This document shows positions 61,325 to 64,000 of a stretch of 64,000 bases of DNA, piece after piece. Under the pieces are notes generated by a model. That model ran no database searches. It was not told where the DNA came from and saw only the letters and a list, made by a program, of their open reading frames with translations. The stretch covers positions 248,001 to 312,000 of the forward strand of contig JACJGO010000002.1 in the NCBI GenBank assembly GCA_014163555.1. The letters run 5' to 3'. A program made the position numbers and the translations under genes. The stretch is from Flavisolibacter longurius (GTDB taxonomy: Bacteria; Bacteroidota; Bacteroidia; Chitinophagales; Chitinophagaceae). Numbering within the stretch: the stretch's first letter is position 1; each line of letters opens with the position of its first letter.

Positions 61325-63442
61325 GTGGCGAAACAGACTGTTCATATAGCACTTGTTGGTAATCCGAATAGCGGAAAAACATCCCTGTTTAATGTACTCA
61401 CCGGCTTAAACCAGCGGACGGGTAATTTTCCGGGGGTGACGGTCGATAAAAAAACCGGTCATACCGCTATCACGCCTGCGCTTGCCGGAAACGTTATTGA
61501 CCTGCCAGGCACTTATAGCCTCTATCCAAAGCGGTTAGACGAATGGGTGAGTTACCGGGTGTTGCTGAACCAGGACAAGGAAATCCGCGCCGACATTTTT
61601 GTAGTGGTGGTGGATGCCAGCAATCTTAAACGCAACTTGCTGTTCTGTTCGCAGATCATGGACCTGAAAAAGCCGGTAGTGGTGGCCCTGACGATGGCGG
61701 ATATTGCCAAACGCAAAGGCATCGTTATTGATATTCCGCAACTGGAAATTGAGCTCGGCGTACCGGTCATTTCTGTAAACCCACGAAAAGGAAAAGGCAT
61801 TGCCCAATTGAAAAAGGCCATCGAACTCACGGCTTCCAATCAATATAAAATTCCCGTTCGCGATTTTATTGAGAACCGCGAACTGGCGCTGGCGCCTATC
61901 GAAGACCTGCAGGCTGTAATGCCGGGCACGTCGGATTATTCGGCCATTCACTATCTCATCAACCACGAGGAGTTTGAACTGGACGGCGGCATGCAGGATA
62001 CCATCGAACGCATTGAAGAAAAACACGCCTTTAATCATACCAAAACCCAGGCAACGGAAATTCTGCAGCGCTACCAGCGCATCAAGCAGATCATGCAGTC
62101 GTCGGTAACTGAGCCCGATCCAAAGGAGCAAAAGCTGATGACTGACCGGCTGGACGCTGTCTTCCTTCACCGGGTGTGGGGCTACTTTGCCCTGCTGGGG
62201 GTTTTGTTTCTCCTGTTCCAAAGTGTGTTTTACCTGGCGCAGTATCCCATGACCTGGATCGAAGAAGGCTTTTCTTATGCCAGTTCTTGGATGGCGCATG
62301 TGCTGCCGGCTGGTTGGTTTTCGGACCTGATGGTAAACGGTATCCTGGCGGGTTTGAGCGGCATTATGATTTTTGTGCCGCAGATCATGATCCTCTTTGG
62401 TTTGATCACCATCCTGGAAGACACCGGTTATATGGCCCGCATCTCCTTTCTCACGGACAGGCTTATGCGTAGTGTAGGACTGAACGGGAAAAGCGTGATG
62501 CCGCTGATCAGCGGCTTTGCCTGTGCGGTGCCGGCCATCATGAGTGCCCGCAACATTGAAAACCGAAAGGAGCGTTTACTGACGATACTCATTACACCGC
62601 TCATGAGCTGCTCGGCGCGGCTGCCGGTGTATACCATCCTCATTGCCCTGGTCATTCCCAATACCTATTACTGGGGCATCTTTAGTTTACAGGCCCTGGT
62701 GATGATGGGGCTTTATGTGCTGGGTTTTGCCATGGCCATGTTGGTGTCGTACATCGCCAAATGGTTTATCAATATCAAAGAGCGCAGCTTTTTTATCCTG
62801 GAACTGCCTACCTATCGTCCGCCACGGGCTAAGACCATTTTGCAAACCATGTGGACCAAGGCCCGCATTTTTGTAACCGATGCCGGTAAGATCATTATGG
62901 TGATTTCGCTGGTGCTTTGGGCCTTAAGTTCGTTTGGTCCGCCGTCACGGATGGAAAAAGTGGAAGCCGCTTACCAGCAGCAACTGGCGCAAAACCCCGA
63001 TGGATCCGAAGAAATGGAGTCGGCGTACAACATGGCCAAACTCGAAAATTCCTATGCCGGCATTGTGGGCAAAAGCCTGGAGCCGGCCATTGAGCCGCTG
63101 GGTTACGACTGGCGTATTGGTATTGCCCTGGTGACCTCGTTCGCTGCAAGGGAAGTTTTTGTGGGCACCATGGCTACTTTGTTTAGTGTAGCGGAAGACG
63201 ACGAAGGCACCTTGCTTCGCGAAAAAATGTACGAAGCCAAAAAGCCCGATGGCCAGCCCTTGTTTACTGTAGCTACCGGCGTTTCGCTGATGATCTTCTA
63301 TCTTTTTGCCATGCAGTGCATGAGCACCCTGGCCATTGTAAAAAGGGAGACCCGCACCTGGAAATGGCCTGCGATCCAATTGGTTTACATGACCGCTATT
63401 GCGTATCTCATGAGCTTTATTGCTTATCAGTTGCTGGCGTAA
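61325..63442 (+). CDS. feoB: FeoB iron(II) transporter
   Basis: FeoB imports iron(II) across the inner membrane with a G-protein domain at its N-terminus. The 705 residues show G1 GNPNSGKT (12-19), G3 DLPGTYSL (59-66), and the core gating blocks SGFACAVPAIMSARNIENRK and LMSCSARLPVYTILIAL, all typical. The G4 position reads TMAD (123-126) where most FeoB have NxxD, so nucleotide specificity is possibly altered. The start is a GTG. feoA is 43 kb away. There is no fused FeoA or FeoC domain. Confidence 0.95.
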   Translation: MAKQTVHIALVGNPNSGKTSLFNVLTGLNQRTGNFPGVTVDKKTGHTAITPALAGNVIDLPGTYSLYPKRLDEWVSYRVLLNQDKEIRADIFVVVVDASNLKRNLLFCSQIMDLKKPVVVALTMADIAKRKGIVIDIPQLEIELGVPVISVNPRKGKGIAQLKKAIELTASNQYKIPVRDFIENRELALAPIEDLQAVMPGTSDYSAIHYLINHEEFELDGGMQDTIERIEEKHAFNHTKTQATEILQRYQRIKQIMQSSVTEPDPKEQKLMTDRLDAVFLHRVWGYFALLGVLFLLFQSVFYLAQYPMTWIEEGFSYASSWMAHVLPAGWFSDLMVNGILAGLSGIMIFVPQIMILFGLITILEDTGYMARISFLTDRLMRSVGLNGKSVMPLISGFACAVPAIMSARNIENRKERLLTILITPLMSCSARLPVYTILIALVIPNTYYWGIFSLQALVMMGLYVLGFAMAMLVSYIAKWFINIKERSFFILELPTYRPPRAKTILQTMWTKARIFVTDAGKIIMVISLVLWALSSFGPPSRMEKVEAAYQQQLAQNPDGSEEMESAYNMAKLENSYAGIVGKSLEPAIEPLGYDWRIGIALVTSFAAREVFVGTMATLFSVAEDDEGTLLREKMYEAKKPDGQPLFTVATGVSLMIFYLFAMQCMSTLAIVKRETRTWKWPAIQLVYMTAIAYLMSFIAYQLLA

Positions 63443-63507
63443 GAGTCTTTACATTATATGGAATAAGTAGTTTGTAGCGTAGAAATAAAATAACTTATTT
63501 GATTCCT

Positions 63508-64000
63508 TTACACTGTTATCAGCTCTTCTTTTAATGCATAGCGCATAAGTTGAAGCATATTCTTTACGCCTGTTTTTTCCATAATTTTTTCACGGAACCT
63601 ATCAATGGTTCGTTTGCTTAAAAACAATGCACTCGCAATTTCTTTGCTGCTTTTACCTTGGCAAACCAGTGTGAGAATCTCTGTTTCTCTTGGTGTAAAC
63701 GTTACCTTTTTAAAACTTTTTGTTTTCGTCTCGCGGATTTGTGAAGTAATAATATGGTTGACGGCAGGTGTATAATATAAATATCCTTTGTGCACAGTTT
63801 TAATGGCATGTTTTAACTCAGACACTTCTGTATCTTTTAAAAGATATCCTTCTGCCCCCGCTTCTAGCATCGCTAATACATAGTTTGTTTGTTCCGAATA
63901 GGATAATGCAATAATTCGTATGGTTGGATATTTCTGTTTTAGGAGGACCGTAGCTTCTATTCCATTCATCACAGGCATTTCTATATCCATCAATACAACA
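63508..64000 (-). CDS. NarL/LuxR-type response regulator, N-terminus cut by window edge
   Basis: The minus-strand frame enters from the right edge and reads VVLMDIEMPVMNGIEATVLL, the region of the phosphoacceptor Asp, so about 55 N-terminal residues are missing. The receiver's switch residues follow (ALSYSEQTNYVLAMLEAGAE, YLLKDTEVSEL with the conserved Lys). The C-terminal LuxR-type HTH reads FTPRETEILTLVCQGKSSKE and IASALFLSKRTIDRFREKI. The Met near the edge is an internal codon and not the start. The partner kinase is outside the window. Confidence 0.9.
   Translation of the reverse strand, partial: VVLMDIEMPVMNGIEATVLLKQKYPTIRIIALSYSEQTNYVLAMLEAGAEGYLLKDTEVSELKHAIKTVHKGYLYYTPAVNHIITSQIRETKTKSFKKVTFTPRETEILTLVCQGKSSKEIASALFLSKRTIDRFREKIMEKTGVKNMLQLMRYALKEELITV

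Overview
The window reads as a chromosomal segment of a Bacteroidota bacterium, most likely of the Chitinophagaceae. The evidence is a type IX secretion (T9SS type B) sorting domain on a large surface protein, families largely confined to this phylum (IPExxxVDY protein, DUF2480, Bacteroidetes-type outer-membrane barrel with plug, rho with a long disordered insert, SNF2 helicase with DESQ motif), and promoters of the Bacteroidota form TTTG-N19-TAnnTTTG. It is mostly core and housekeeping DNA. No tRNA, rRNA, CRISPR array, prophage or intact large insertion sequence was seen.

Layout. 1-5.4 kb: an outer-membrane protein cut by the left edge, an Ala-rich secreted protein, a secreted RidA-like protein, D-lactate dehydrogenase and UvrD/PcrA helicase. 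5.5-10.2 kb: an NHL/Ig-repeat T9SS surface protein, a lipoprotein and two poorly known small proteins. 10.3-18.3 kb: ssb, a Pif1-type helicase, an M23 lipoprotein, mnmG, a free-standing HNH nuclease-like gene wedged between mnmG and ybeY, then feoA-nadD. 18.3-29 kb: chromate transporter, ABC-F ATPase, a second RidA, PAP2, KTSC, MgtC/DUF4010, small lipoproteins, GNAT and nadA. A 745-bp gene-free stretch (28.4-29.1 kb) holds many DnaA-box-like words. 29.1-38 kb: PpiD-like foldase, DUF2480, a 54-aa ORF, an outer-membrane barrel with a Gly/Met-rich insert, a methyltransferase, a 2H phosphoesterase, and a RAYT-type transposase with an array of perfect palindromes. 38-47 kb: SNF2 helicase, comB, gcvT and a padR-pspC operon with a visible operator. 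47-57.5 kb: an iron/2-oxoglutarate oxygenase, exbD, usp, asnS, fasciclin lipoprotein, rho, a lipoprotein and selU-selD. 57.5-64 kb: PhyH/pterin dehydratase pair, a four-helix-bundle (S23) gene inside a 36-bp inverted repeat, IPExxxVDY, M28 peptidase, feoB and a NarL-type response regulator cut by the right edge.

Three patterns stand out. First, several gene boundaries carry imperfect inverted repeats made of degenerate 7-8-nt units (six loci of different sequence families but one architecture). One pair encloses the S23 four-helix-bundle gene, a near-identical arm without cargo lies between gcvT and comB, and another copy is read in frame inside selU. Second, nine genes (ldhA, uvrD, mnmG, feoA, PAP2, DUF2480, asnS, selU, feoB) have a -7 promoter element TAnnTTTG ending only 3-10 nt before the start codon, which predicts leaderless or almost leaderless mRNAs. 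Third, the RAYT transposase sits beside nested palindromes that look like its REP substrate.

Genes that work together: selD supplies selenophosphate to SelU for 2-selenouridine in tRNA; mnmG modifies the same wobble uridine of tRNA; feoA and feoB form an iron(II) importer although 43 kb apart; nadA and nadD belong to NAD synthesis; padR probably represses its own operon with pspC.
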